The translations under genes and the position numbers were made by a program. From Gracilariopsis chorda (lineage: Eukaryota; Rhodophyta; Florideophyceae; Gracilariales; Gracilariaceae): 64,000 bases of DNA. Location of the stretch: NCBI GenBank assembly GCA_003194525.1, contig NBIV01000061.1, positions 248,001-312,000 on the forward strand, written 5' to 3'. Positions 43,476 through 53,772 of the stretch are shown here, one piece after another (the first letter of the stretch is position 1; each line of letters begins with the position of its first letter). A model generated the notes under the pieces. That model saw nothing but the letters and a program-made list of their open reading frames with translations, made no database searches and had not been told where the DNA came from.

Positions 43476-44278
43476 TGTTGATGTTAGCACATATTCGAGT
43501 GCCTGGTAGTCCTGGGACCTCATGGTGCAACGCTTGGAAACAAAGTTTCATATAACGGAGGGCTGTTTTTGGGACCTGCTCTACAAAAGCGCATATGTGT
43601 GTATTCTCAAACCCAACGTGAAACGGGCATATGATTGGCTACTGCATATACTCATATGCAACGTATTGGTTACAAGTGGTATGCATTCTATGGGTCCTGG
43701 GCACGGAACTGGCCACTGGGCATAAGGTGAATGGGCATGGTACTGAAGAATATGTGTGGCTCCACGTGGCTTACAGGTATATGGAAGTGTGTCATGTGTG
43801 CGGTTGTGCAAGCAAGCACGTGCCATGCACGCAACACAGCTAGGGTATGTACATGGATGCGGTGGCATGTGTATTTGTGCCTTGTCATTGTGATGATGAT
43901 GCGATGAAGTGTTGATACAGTGCTGCAACATGCTGGAACATTGTTGGCATGTCCGGTTCACTTATTGTGCGTTGTTGGCTGCTTGGTTCACTTGGTCTGC
44001 ATTGTTGTAATGTGTTGTTATGCATGGTTGTACATAGCTGTAATCAGTGTGTGCAACCCTTATTGTGTTATGTATGATTATGATTGGTAGTATTGGGTGT
44101 CCCCACTTAGTGGTGTAGGGTGTTCTTGTAGTGGTAGTGCGAAGTACATGTGCTATATAAGATTCTGAAGTTGCAGTACCAAGTAAACTCGCCCCAAGCT
44201 TGGCAACTTTCACTCATTCTTTTGTTTCTTTTCTTGCTCTACATATCCGCCGTAGCCCAACTATGGTTTACATCATTA
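43476..44278 (+). repeat. LTR-A2, 5' LTR of E13
   Basis: 803 bp, TGTTGATGTTAGCACATAT ... TTTACATCATTA, followed directly by the PBS. TATA-like ctatataag is near 44151-44160. Confidence 0.87.
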
Positions 44279-44296
44279 GGTTATGGGCCCAGAGCG
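44279..44296 (+). promoter_or_regulatory. primer-binding site of E13
   Basis: GGTTATGGGCCCAGAGCG, perfect half-tRNA-iMet type. Confidence 0.85.
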
Positions 44297-45035
44297 TCGA
44301 TATTTTGCAGACGTCGCGCTCTTTTGACTTACTTTTCGTTGGATTCATCTTCTTGCGCAGATCATCTTTGCGAGTCTTGTGGAAGTATTTGGTGCTGTGG
44401 TGAAAGTAAGCAAAGCGTTCAGAGACACCTTCTCTGGTAAGCCGACCTGCGCCTGTTCCGATCCCGGCTCCATTGCTTTAGCGCACACAGATGACCGCGC
44501 TATTTTCCTGCAAGTGTCTAGCAGGGGTTAACTGGTGAACGCTTATCGCGACAGCTACTTACCTCCCTGGGACGACACGTACGGATTGTAAAGCCCCTCG
44601 TTCTGAAGAGCGCAGAGCAGGGTAGGTCAAGAAAAATGTCGTACCTCACCTGGAGAGAGTTACCAGGGTCCAGGGGTTCAACCCTTAGGGTAGCGGAGGT
44701 AGTTCCTCCCGTCAGTGCGCCCGCCTTTACGAAGTTATTTTCATTTCCGAGTTTGCTTCAGAGCTACTCGTGAGTATACTCCGGGCGTAGAGGACCCGCC
44801 CTCCGCCTGTCATTCGCGTACCAGACGCGTCCGGACGAGCGTTGAGACTTGGTTACACGGTCTCCGCTGGCGCCCTTGCTGTTTAGTGTTGAGATACTCC
44901 TCTCCAGTTCCCTCCTCATAGTGTGACATCAGCTGCAAGACAATAGCTGTATCGCGATCAGGCATTCATATTAGCTTCTGGTCAAATTTCTAAGCATCGA
45001 GTCCCTCACTCTGCTTCATTTTCATTTCATTTGGT
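44297..45035 (+). other. E13 5' leader with conserved RNA module (44512-44723)
   Basis: The leader is mosaic: its first part (agtaagcaaagcgttcagagacacc) resembles the LTR-B leaders, while the module and tail (gggttcaacccttagggtag, gagtatactccgggcg) resemble the LTR-A leaders. It ends at solo LTR-C; the leader resumes at 45820. Confidence 0.75.
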
Positions 45036-45814
45036 TGTTGGCAGTAGTACCTGTGCTGTCACTGAAAACCAAATGTTCCGGGGAGCATGGGCTGTTTTAG
45101 AGGGTACCTCTGCAAAAGCGCATATGCGCGTGTGCGCGAACCCAACGTGAAACTGGCTTCTGATTGGCTACTGCAAATGTACATATGCAACGTGGTGCGT
45201 ACAAGTGGTATGGCATAACTGGATCGGTTGGACACACCCACGTGTCCAGCTACTACAGTGGTCACAGTGTACGTTGTGTGCAGGGGATACTGGTGAAGTG
45301 GTTGACATCTGGTACAAGTGGTACAGCAGTGGTTGGTACAATGGTAAGGTGCGCATGCACTGTCAACAGGTTTACACATGCACGGGTATATTGATGACGT
45401 GGGTGTTTTGTGCATTGCCACATGATGACATGGCACTAACACCACAGGTTACGTGCCGACTTACCGTGACGTGTTGACTTACCGTGATGTGTTGGCATGT
45501 GCTGGCGTGTGTTGGAGTCGTGAATTTGTGCCTTGTCATGGTCATGTGTATCCACGTAACTATTACGGAACGTTGGTGCGTTGGTGTGCGTTGATGTAAT
45601 GAGGTTGTGCTGAGCTGGCTATGTCATGTTAGATGATGATTGGTACTATTGAGTTTTCCTGCTTAGTGGTTTAGGTTTTACTTGTAGTTGGTGTTCCCGC
45701 GCAATTCGAGTTTAGAGTGGTATACAAGATGTGTCTGAAGGACCTCCAAGTAAATCCAAGCTAGAGCTGGCGAACTTTCCTTCCATCCCCTCAACGTCCT
45801 TACAACATTCAACA
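45036..45814 (+). repeat. solo LTR-C in E13 leader
   Basis: 779 bp, TGTTGGCAG ... CATTCAACA, with perfect target duplication TTGGT at 45031-45035 and 45815-45819. It is the two-unit subtype, like the LTRs of E6. Confidence 0.94.
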
Positions 45815-45853
45815 TTGGTTTCATTTTTTGGTGATTTATCTCCTTCCGGAACA

Positions 45854-46936
45854 ATATCTGACTCCGAAGTTGAGTCAGAAACCACCCCTGGTGGGAAGAT
45901 CCCACGCTTCCATGGTAAGCGAGGTGAAGATTACACCCTATGGCGAGACCGTCTACGTGCCACGTGTCGAATTAAAAGTGTCTGGAATGTGGTTAGGTCC
46001 AGTTCGGAGGAGTCATCTAGTGCCACAATGACACAAGAGTCTGTTTCTAGTGCGACGCAGACACCCTCCCGTGTACTTGCAAAGCGCGAAAAGGCATGTG
46101 CAATCATCATTTGTGCACTTGGTGATGCCCCACTGCGTGTAGTCATGGATGTGGATGATGACCCTGGTCGCATGCTTCAACTACTTGATGCGAGATATGC
46201 CTCAAACAGGACTGTGTCTCGTATAGCTGTGCAGACTCAGCTGTTCAGAAGGTCATACAAAGGCCAAAACATGTCTGAGTATGTGGACCAGTTTGCCTCT
46301 CTGTTCTCGCAGCTGGACCGCATGGGCAAGGATGCGGCTATACCTGAGTCTCACAAGGCACCTATGCTTCTTGCCTCTATTGACCCCAACTGCTCTTTGG
46401 AGTCAACTGCAGCAGCACTTAGGACCAAGGAGATCTCCGAACTGACATGGGACTATGTGGCGACAACCCTGATTGATGAGTATAATGCTCGTCAAATGGG
46501 TTCAGGTAGTTCCGGTAGAGGTCGTAATCGCAAAAAGAACAGGAACAAGGGTGGTGCCCGTATAAGTGGACACAGCAGATCATCGATTGGTAATGAAAAT
46601 GATGGTAACGCGTCAGATTTGACCACTGTTAACGACCCCACTGGTCGTGCGTATGCTGCTGGAAGCAGAAACGGGTACCACTGCACCTTCTGCGACCGTG
46701 ATGGATATACTCAAGACCGATGTCACGTGAATCCAGACAACTCTGACAACCATCTGCCACAAACAATCTTGGACCAGCTGAGGGTGAACGCAGTTGAGAA
46801 GCCAAAGCGTTCTGGGAAGTCGTCCAGTAGAGCGTCCGAAGTTGAGATTGCTGGTGTTGCTAGTGAGATGTCTTCAGTGGTACCGCCAGCTATTAGTCAC
46901 ATCGACACTTATGCGGACAGTGGTGCTACGTCTCAT
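45854..46936 (+). pseudogene. E13 gag and protease start
   Basis: SDSEVESETTPGGKIPRFHGKRGEDYTLWRDRLRATCRIKSVWNVV, AIIICALGDAPLRVVMDVDDDPGRMLQLLDARYASN, MSEYVDQFASLFSQLDRMGKDAAIPESHKAPMLLASIDPNCSLES, EISELTWDYVATTLIDEYNARQ, basic NRKKNRNKGG, zinc knuckle CTFCDRDGYTQDRC (about 46683-46725), and protease YADSGATSH. It is cut by E12 right at the protease active site. A continuous frame; its start region was disturbed by the solo LTR-C upstream. Confidence 0.87.
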
Positions 46937-47669
46937 TGTTGAAGTGTTGAACTCTACAAGTGGTCGAGTGCCTGGCCAACCCCCACAGAAGGTGTCAGCT
47001 TGGTCCAAAACCAAACCTTCAGGGGACGATGGGCACTTTTGGAGCCCCTCGCTCCAAAAGCGCATATGCGCCTCTGCTCAAACCCAACGTGAAACGGCAA
47101 TGTGATTGGCTACTGCAAAATGCTATATGCATTGTATACCGTACAAGTGTTATGGAGTGTATGGTACTGGATTGCGGATATGCACAAGTGGAGCAATGTG
47201 GTTGGTCCAAGTGTGCGTGCAGTAGACGGTTGTGCTGCAATGCCGAAGATGCGAATGGGAGCTGTATTGGGTGATTTGGGACAATGTGCGTTTGCGGGCT
47301 GCGCGGAGGGGTTGGAGTGCCAGGATGGTAATTGTTGATTTTTTAGAGCTGGTTCCTGATCAAGGGACTGGCAATGGATTTGCCGCATTGATTGATTTAG
47401 TTATTTGAAATTGTGACCCTCTAGATTGTGTGCGCTTTTCGTGTACACCTGCACACACGAATAACGTGTATTGTAATGGTGCAACCACCGCCGTCGCTTG
47501 CTGCGACGACGGTGAAGTGTGTGCGGTAGGGTATATGTAGATTGGCTTTGCCTGCTGTCGAGTAAACTGGTCGACTAAGGCTGACAACCTTCCTTGTTTT
47601 ATTTTCTTGTTTCTTCTTCCTCCCGTTTTTTCTTCCCTTTTGTTTTCATAACCCGCGTGCGCTGCAACA
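46937..47669 (+). repeat. LTR-B, 5' LTR of E12
   Basis: 733 bp, TGTTGAAGTGTTGAACTC ... GCTGCAACA; flank CTCAT at 46932-46936. The U3 block is at about 47053-47117 with palindrome at 47060-47071. TATA-like gggtatatgtag is near 47528. Confidence 0.92.
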
Positions 47670-47687
47670 GGTTATGGGCCCAGAGCG
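47670..47687 (+). promoter_or_regulatory. primer-binding site of E12
   Basis: GGTTATGGGCCCAGAGCG, perfect half-tRNA-iMet type. Confidence 0.87.
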
Positions 47688-48456
47688 TCGACTTTTTGCA
47701 GACGTCGCGCTCTACTAATATCTCTTTGGATTCTACGAAGACGGGTTTTTCTTTCGCGCAGGTACGCGTTGCGTTGCGAGCGAGCGAATCTTGTGGAAGT
47801 CGAGTGGCAGTGGTGAAAGTAGGCAAAGCGTTCAGAGACACCTTCTCTGGTAAGCCGAACTGCGCCTGTTCCGATCCCTGCTTCTTTGCTTCAGCGCACA
47901 AGGAAGACCGCGCTATTTTCCGGCAAGCGACTAGACGGGGTTAACTGGTGAAAGCTTATCTCGTCAGCTACTAGCCTCCCTTGGACGTCTCGTACGGATT
48001 GTGAAGCCCCTCGCTCTGAAGTGCGCAGAGCAGGATTGGTTGCAGAAACCGCATCTCACCTGGAGAGAGTTACCAGGGACCAGAGGATTCGGACCTCTAG
48101 GGTAGCGGGGATAGTATCTCCTGCCAGTGCGCCCGTCTTAAGAAGTTTTATTTCTGTCCAGGCTCGTATCAGTACGTCCTGTGAGTATACTCCGGGCGTT
48201 GAGTACCCCAACTCTGCCTGTGATCGCGTACAAGACCCGTCTCGACAAGCGTAGTAGACTTGGTTACACGGTCTCCGCTGACGTTTTCGCTGTTGAGTGT
48301 TTGAGATTCTTCTCCGCTCCAGTTTTTCTGGTTCTTTGTGTAACAGAAGCCTTGAAATCCCTCTTTCGGCTTCAATACGTTGCGTGGATATCATTACATT
48401 TGGCATCTACATAGTTGCTTTTGTTGCTTTTCTTTGGTTCTAGTCCCGTAGGAACC
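47688..48456 (+). other. E12 5' leader with conserved RNA module (47916-48135)
   Basis: A 769-nt leader almost identical to that of E4. The stems CCTGG/CCAGG and AGAGG/CCTCT are kept. Upstream ATGs precede the gag ATG at 48457, whose context is ggaaccATGtcc. Confidence 0.78.
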
Positions 48457-49600
48457 ATGTCCGACTCCGAAGTTGAAACGGAATCCACATCTGAAATGAA
48501 AATTCCTCGTTTCCATGGTAAGCGTGGTGATGATTATATGCTGTGGCGTCACCGTCTCCGTGCTGCATGCCGTATTAATGGTGTCTGGAATGTCGCGAAT
48601 CCCTCTGGGGTTCAGTTCAATCTACCACAGATATTTCAACTCAAGACACAACTACCGCAGGTAGTGGCACTGAAATAGCAACTCCCCGTATCATTGCGAA
48701 ACGAGAAAAGGCTTGTGGTATCATCATCTGTGCTCTTGGTGATGCTCCATTACGCGTAGTCATGGACGTGGATGATGATCCTGCACGTATTTTGCAACTC
48801 TTGGATGGACTTTATGCCTCCAATAGGACTGTATCTAGAATTGCAGTGGAGACACGATTGGTCCGAATGTCGTACAGCGGTGAGAACATGTCCAGCTATG
48901 TGGATCAATACACGGCATTGTTCGCTCAGTTAGACCGTATGGGCAAGGATGCTGCTATACCGGAGTCTCACAAGGCACCTATGCTACTTGCTTCCATTGA
49001 TCCGAACAGTTCGTTGGAGTCCACGGCTGCTGCACTTCGTACCAAGGACATATCGGAACTGACTTGGGACTATGTGGCAACCACTTTGATCGATGAGTAC
49101 AATGCTCGTCTGGTCAGTTCTTCTAGTTCTGGACGTACGCGAAGTCGAAAGAAGAACAGAAGCAAAGGTTCTGGTGGTTCACGTGTGTCCCAAAACTCCA
49201 GTCACACTCACATCAGGGATGGAAGTGACTCTGATGATCGGCCAAGTACAACTGGTAGAGCGTACGTGGTGTCCAGTAACCGGACTTATCACTGTGAATT
49301 CTGTGATCGTGATGGTCACACAAAGGACAGATGCCATGTGAATCCCGATAACCCAGATAATCACTTACCCAAAAGCATCCTGGACAAGCTTAACATCAAA
49401 TCGAAGAGCAAATCTGGGGCGTCCAAGTCTTGCAATAAACCGGCTGGTAGTTCATCAAAGATTGAGGTATGTGGTATGGCACTGGAAAAGTCTTCCATCG
49501 TACCTCCCGACAGTTGTGATATGGACACCTATGCCGATAGTGGTGCTACATCACACTTTTTCATTCGATGTCTGCGTTTATTCCCGAGTCTTTGCACAAC
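48457..49600 (+). pseudogene. E12 gag and protease start
   Basis: MSDSEVETESTSEMKIPRFHGKRGDDYMLWRHRLRAACRINGVWNVANPSGVQ opens Gag. It continues with GDAPLRVVMDVDDDPARILQLLDGLYASN, MSSYVDQYTALFAQLDRMGKDAAIPESHKAPMLLASIDPNSSLES and YVATTLIDEYNARLVSS. A basic stretch RSRKKNRSKGSGG, zinc knuckle CEFCDRDGHTKDRC (about 49292-49335) and YADSGATSHFF protease site follow. Gag would build particles around the element RNA. The region is broken in few places. Confidence 0.87.
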
Positions 49601-51232
49601 GTAGAAACTCGAACCATCATGCTTGCCGACAATACTGAAGTATGTGCAACGCAGCGGGGTGACATAGTATTGCCATTTGAGTACGCAAACCTACGATTGA
49701 CTGATGTCCTGTTCGTTCCAGAACTGGAATACAATTTGGTGTCCATAGGATGCTTGGCGGACAAGGGCATTGAATCTTTCTTTCGCTCAAGTGAAGTTCG
49801 TCTCACCTTGGACAATGGGTTTGTAGTCATCAGTGGCCATCGCGATCGTCGCTCGGGGTTGTACACCTTACCCGATCCGATATTGCAAGGTACCAACCCA
49901 ACCCCATCCTCGTCACCAACTAGTGGAGATCATTGCATGAATACATCGGAGTCCAGTATTGCTAATCTATGGCATCGGCGACTTGCCCACATCAATGCGC
50001 GCGACCTCCAGTCAGTTTACAAACATGCTGAAGGGGTGCCGAAGATGTCGGGAATGGAGGAGATATGCCGCCCGTGTATGCTTGGTAAGGCACATCAACT
50101 TCCGTTCCCTGGCAAATACGACCGAGCATCAGCCGTAGGTGAGGTGGTACACTCCGATATACTAGGACCCCTTGTACCTTCATTCCCACAAAGGTTTCAA
50201 TATGCCTCTACCTTCCTTGACGAGCATTCAAGGTATGCACTCTTAGGCTTCATGACCTATAAAAGTGAAATTGCTGTTGTATTCGATGCAGTTGAGCACA
50301 AGTTCCAGCAGCTTGGAGGAGTGGCCATTGCGAAAGTGCACTCGGATAATGCCCAGGAGTATATTGCGTTGCAGCTGAACCCTGCCAACAATCTTCAAGA
50401 CACTTCTTTCTCTCCCCCGTATACTCCGGAACACAATGCAATAGCCGAGCGCATCAATCGCACTATGGAGGAAGCTGCTCGAGCTTTGCTCATACAGGCA
50501 AGTCTCCCAGAGTGCTTGTGGCCATACGCATTAAAGCACGTCATACATGTTCGCAATAGGTTTTATTACTCAGCAACTGGAAGCAGCCCTTACCTTTTGA
50601 TGACTGGTTCAAAACCATCCCTGAAGCATGTCAAAGTGTTTGGGTGTGCTGCGTTCGTGCTTAAGATGAAACCGGATACCAAGTTCGAGTCTCGTGCACT
50701 TGAGGGAGTGTACTTGCAGACTCTTGAGCATGATGTGTATGATGTTTTAGTCAATGATAGTGATGAGATTCCACGCATTGTAAAGTCTCGGCATGTGACA
50801 TTTGACGAGTCCAAGTTCCCTGGGGCACCATTTCTGGAACATGTTATGAGTGATGAAGGTGCATCAGATGATACTTATGAATGCACAGATCACTCTGAAA
50901 TCGATACTGAGAGTGGTAGTATGGTTTCTGTGGACACCCCATTCGACATTGAGAGTGATACGGAACATATTGAATCCACTCCTCTACCAACGGCACAGAG
51001 CATTGAAAGCGGTACCGATCATCCAGATGATAGCGAGCATACTTCTGGTGACGATTCGGACCCAGACAATTGTGGTGAGCATGCTCCAAGTGCTAGTCAA
51101 CATACTTCGGACACTGATGCCTTACCGGAATCTGAACCAGAACCACGCTATCCTCGCCGTACACGACGTGCACCAGCTAAGTGGTGGTACATGGCCGGTA
51201 GTGCAACGTCACAAATGGATTACTACCAGTGA
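49601..51232 (+). pseudogene. E12 protease end and integrase region
   Basis: MLADNTEVCATQRGDIVLPFEYANLRLTDVLFVPELEYNLVSIGCLADKG is the protease C-terminal half. LWHRRLAHINARDLQSVYKHAEGV...CRPCMLGKAHQLPF is the pre-integrase finger. Integrase: HSDILGPLVPSFPQRFQYASTFLDEHSRYALLGF, VHSDNAQEYIAL and HNAIAERINRTMEEAARALLIQ (D-D-35-E spacing plausible), then SPYLLMTGSKPSLKHVKVFGCAAFVLKMKPDTKFESRALEGVY. A long acidic linker ends in RYPRRTRRAPAKWWYMAG. Long open frame. Confidence 0.88.
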
Positions 51233-52808
51233 TGAACCTACTCTGGGCGAAGCACTGTCTGCCACACCACTTGAGCAGAGCCTTTGGAAGAGTGCCATTG
51301 ATAAAGAACTGACATCTCTGGAGGAGAAGAACACTTGGGAGGAGGATGAATCACCTGCCTTTCAGCCTCTTCCTACTCATGTCATTTTAAACGTAAAGCG
51401 CGATGCCAAAGGATCAGTTGAGAGATTCAAGGCTAGGTTTGTGGCTGGTGGCAATCACCAGACATACGGGCAGAACTACATGGAGACATATGCGCCAGTA
51501 GTGCCATTTAGCCTGGTCCGCATGTTCCTGTACGTCGCACTTTGTCTTCAGATGTATGTGGCTCAAGTAGATGTTAAGACTGCATTTCTCAACGGTGAGC
51601 TTAAAGAAGACGTGTGGGTGATATCGCCGCGTGGTGGTCCCGGTCTGACCACAAAGTGCTATAAGTTACTCAAGGCTATGTACGGTTTGAAACAGGCTCA
51701 TCTAGCATGGCACACCAAGTTCAAAGCAGACATGAAGAGGTTGGGTTTTGAGGAACTACCCAGTGCACCGTGCGTATTCAAGCGAAAGGTTGGAGATGGC
51801 ATGTATGCATACATAGTCGTATATGTGGACGACATTCTGGTGTTCATGCCAACGCTGGAGCAACGGACTACGGTGTTGGAGGAGCTCAAAACACTCTATG
51901 ACCTCCGCATTGAGAACCGAATCACTCTGTACCTTGGCGTGGAGCTGTCATGGAAGATAGGTACAGCCAGACAACTCCTTGGTGTCAAGCTGGGACAGTC
52001 GCTGTATATTGAAAGTATACTTCGACGATTTGGTCTCCAGAACGCTAAGCCAGTACCTAGCCCTATGGTGGAGTGCTTATTCACATCTCTAGCAATGGAG
52101 GAGGACAAATCACCAATGGATGTGCAGTTGTACCAGCAGATGATCGGGTCTCTGCTGTACTTGGCTCTACGTACTAGGTTGGATATACTTGCACCAGTTC
52201 TCATCCTGGCTCGTTTTCAGAGTGCTCCTACCGCTTGGTGTCACAAAGCAGTGAAGCGTGTGCTCAGGTACCTGTGTGGAACGCGACAGCATGGGCTATG
52301 CTATAGGCCTGGATCGCTAGATCTGCATGGTTTTATGGACTCTGACTACGCTGGAGATACTACGAGTCGGAAGTCGATGTCCGGGTATATCGTTAACCTT
52401 GGGTCAGCAACCTGCTGGTATCGTGGTAGAAAACAAGCGTCAGTTGCGCTATCCACTGGCGAGGCGGAGTACTATGCTCTGACTTTGGCTGCACAGGAAG
52501 TGGTATGGGTTGCTCGTGTGCTACGGGAATGCGGCTTCGACATGAAACCTTTGGTTCCTCTACACTCTGACAACCAGTGCGCATTGGAATGGGCTGGTGG
52601 TGAAAGGTGTCCTTCTAGTCGTGCTAAGCACATTGATGTAAAGGTTCACTTTATCCGAGATCTCATAAGAGACAATGTGATTAGTGTTCAATACGTCCCA
52701 AGTGAGCTGAATGATGCCGATTTACTCACCAAGCCATTGGGACGTATGAGTGTTAATGCAATTCTCAAACGGCTTGGTCTTGGACAGGAACTCGAGGAGG
52801 AGTGTTGA
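51233..52808 (+). pseudogene. E12 reverse transcriptase and RNase H region
   Basis: RT: AIDKELTSLEEKNTW, RFKARFVAGGNHQTYGQNYMETYAPVVPFSLVRMFLYVALC, VAQVDVKTAFLNGELKEDVWVISPRGG, CYKLLKAMYGLKQAHLAWHTKF, and AYIVVYVDDILVF with YVDD near 51821-51832. RNase H: FMDSDYAGDTTSRKSMSGYIVNLG, ALSTGEAEYYALTLAAQEVVWVARVLREC, SDNQCALEWAGGERCPSSRAKHIDVKVHFIRDL. The pol end ...LGLGQELEEEC uses the first bases of the LTR: TGT is its last codon and TGA its stop (52803-52808). Open over the whole domain. Confidence 0.9.
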
Positions 52809-52991
52809 AGTGTTGAACTCTACAAGAGGTCGAGTGCCTGGCCAACCCCCACAGAAGGTGTCAGCTTGGTCCAAAACCAAACCTTCAGGGACGATGGGCA
52901 CTTTTGGAGCCTCTCGCTCCAAAAGCGCATATGCGCCTCTGCTCAAACCCAACGTGAAAAGGCAATGTGATTGGCTACTGCAAAATGCTAT
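52803..52991 (+). repeat. first 189 bp of LTR-B, 3' LTR of E12
   Basis: TGTTGAAGTGTTGAACTC ... aaaatgctat, ending at GCTAT (52987-52991) where E7 begins. Intact LTR-B continues atgcattgtatacc; exactly that continuation is found in inverse orientation ending at 61009. Confidence 0.92.
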
Positions 52992-53752
52992 TGTTGAAAG
53001 TTGAAAGGAAGTTGAGGGGATGGAAGGGAAGTTCGCCAGCTCTGGCTTGGATTTACTTGGAGGTCCTTTAGGCACATCTTATATACCACTCTAAACTCGA
53101 ATTGCGCGGGAACACCAACTACAAGTAAAACCTAAACCACTAAGCAGGGACACTCAATACTACCAATCATCATCTAACATGACATAGCCAGCTCAGCACA
53201 ACCTCATTACACCAACGCACACCAACGCACCAATGTTCTGCAATAGTTACGTGCATACACATGACCATGACAAGGCACAAATTCACGACTCCAACACACG
53301 CCAGCACATGCCAACACATCACGGTAAGTCGGCACGTAACCTGTGGTGTTAGTGCCATGTCATCATGTGGCAATGCACACAACACCCACGTCATCAATAT
53401 ACCCGTGCATGTGTAAACCTGTTGACAGTGCATGCGCACCTTACCATTGTACCAACCACTGCTGTACCACTTGTACCAGGTGTCAACCACTTCATCAGTA
53501 TCCCCTGCACACAACGTACACTGTGACCACTGTAGTAGCTGGACACGTGGGTGTGTCCAACCGATCCAGTTATGCCATACCACTTGTACGCACCACGTTG
53601 CATATGTACATTTGCAGTAGCCAATCAGAAGCCAGTTTCACGTTGGGTTCGCGCACACGCGCATATGCGCTTTTGCAGAGGTACCCTCTAAAACAGCCCA
53701 TGCTCCCCGGAACATTTGGTTTTCAGTGACAGCACAGGTACTACTGCCAACA
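52992..53752 (-). repeat. LTR-C, 3' LTR of E7
   Basis: 761 bp; its 5' end TGTTGGCAG is at 53752, next to the polypurine tract (minus) at 53753-53760. One-unit subtype of the LTR-C direct repeat. Confidence 0.93.
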
Positions 53753-53772
53753 CCCCCCCTCTGTCACTGACT

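Larger units (their letters stand above)
43476..46936 (+). mobile_element. copia E13 (lineage 1, LTR-A2), 5' part
   Basis: 5' LTR, PBS, leader (with a solo LTR-C) and gag to protease. It is cut by E12 at 46936/46937 (flank CTCAT). The gag is open over its visible length. The rest should lie right of the window. Confidence 0.87.
46937..52991 (+). mobile_element. copia E12 (lineage 1, LTR-B), nearly complete
   Basis: 5' LTR-B, PBS, leader, gag-pol and the first 189 bp of the 3' LTR-B, which is then split by E7. The missing part of that LTR lies inverted at 60462-61009. It is about 5.9 kb up to the split and has only a few breaks. The two LTR copies look about 99% alike by eye, so it is recent. 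Confidence 0.9.

Noticed and set aside
44672-44690. gggttcaaccctt in leaders looks like a tRNA T-arm / B box
   Set aside because: In LTR-B, C and E leaders the same hairpin has other loops and stems (for example AGAGG-attcgga-CCTCT), and no acceptor or D-arm is present. It is a hairpin of the leader module, not a tRNA.
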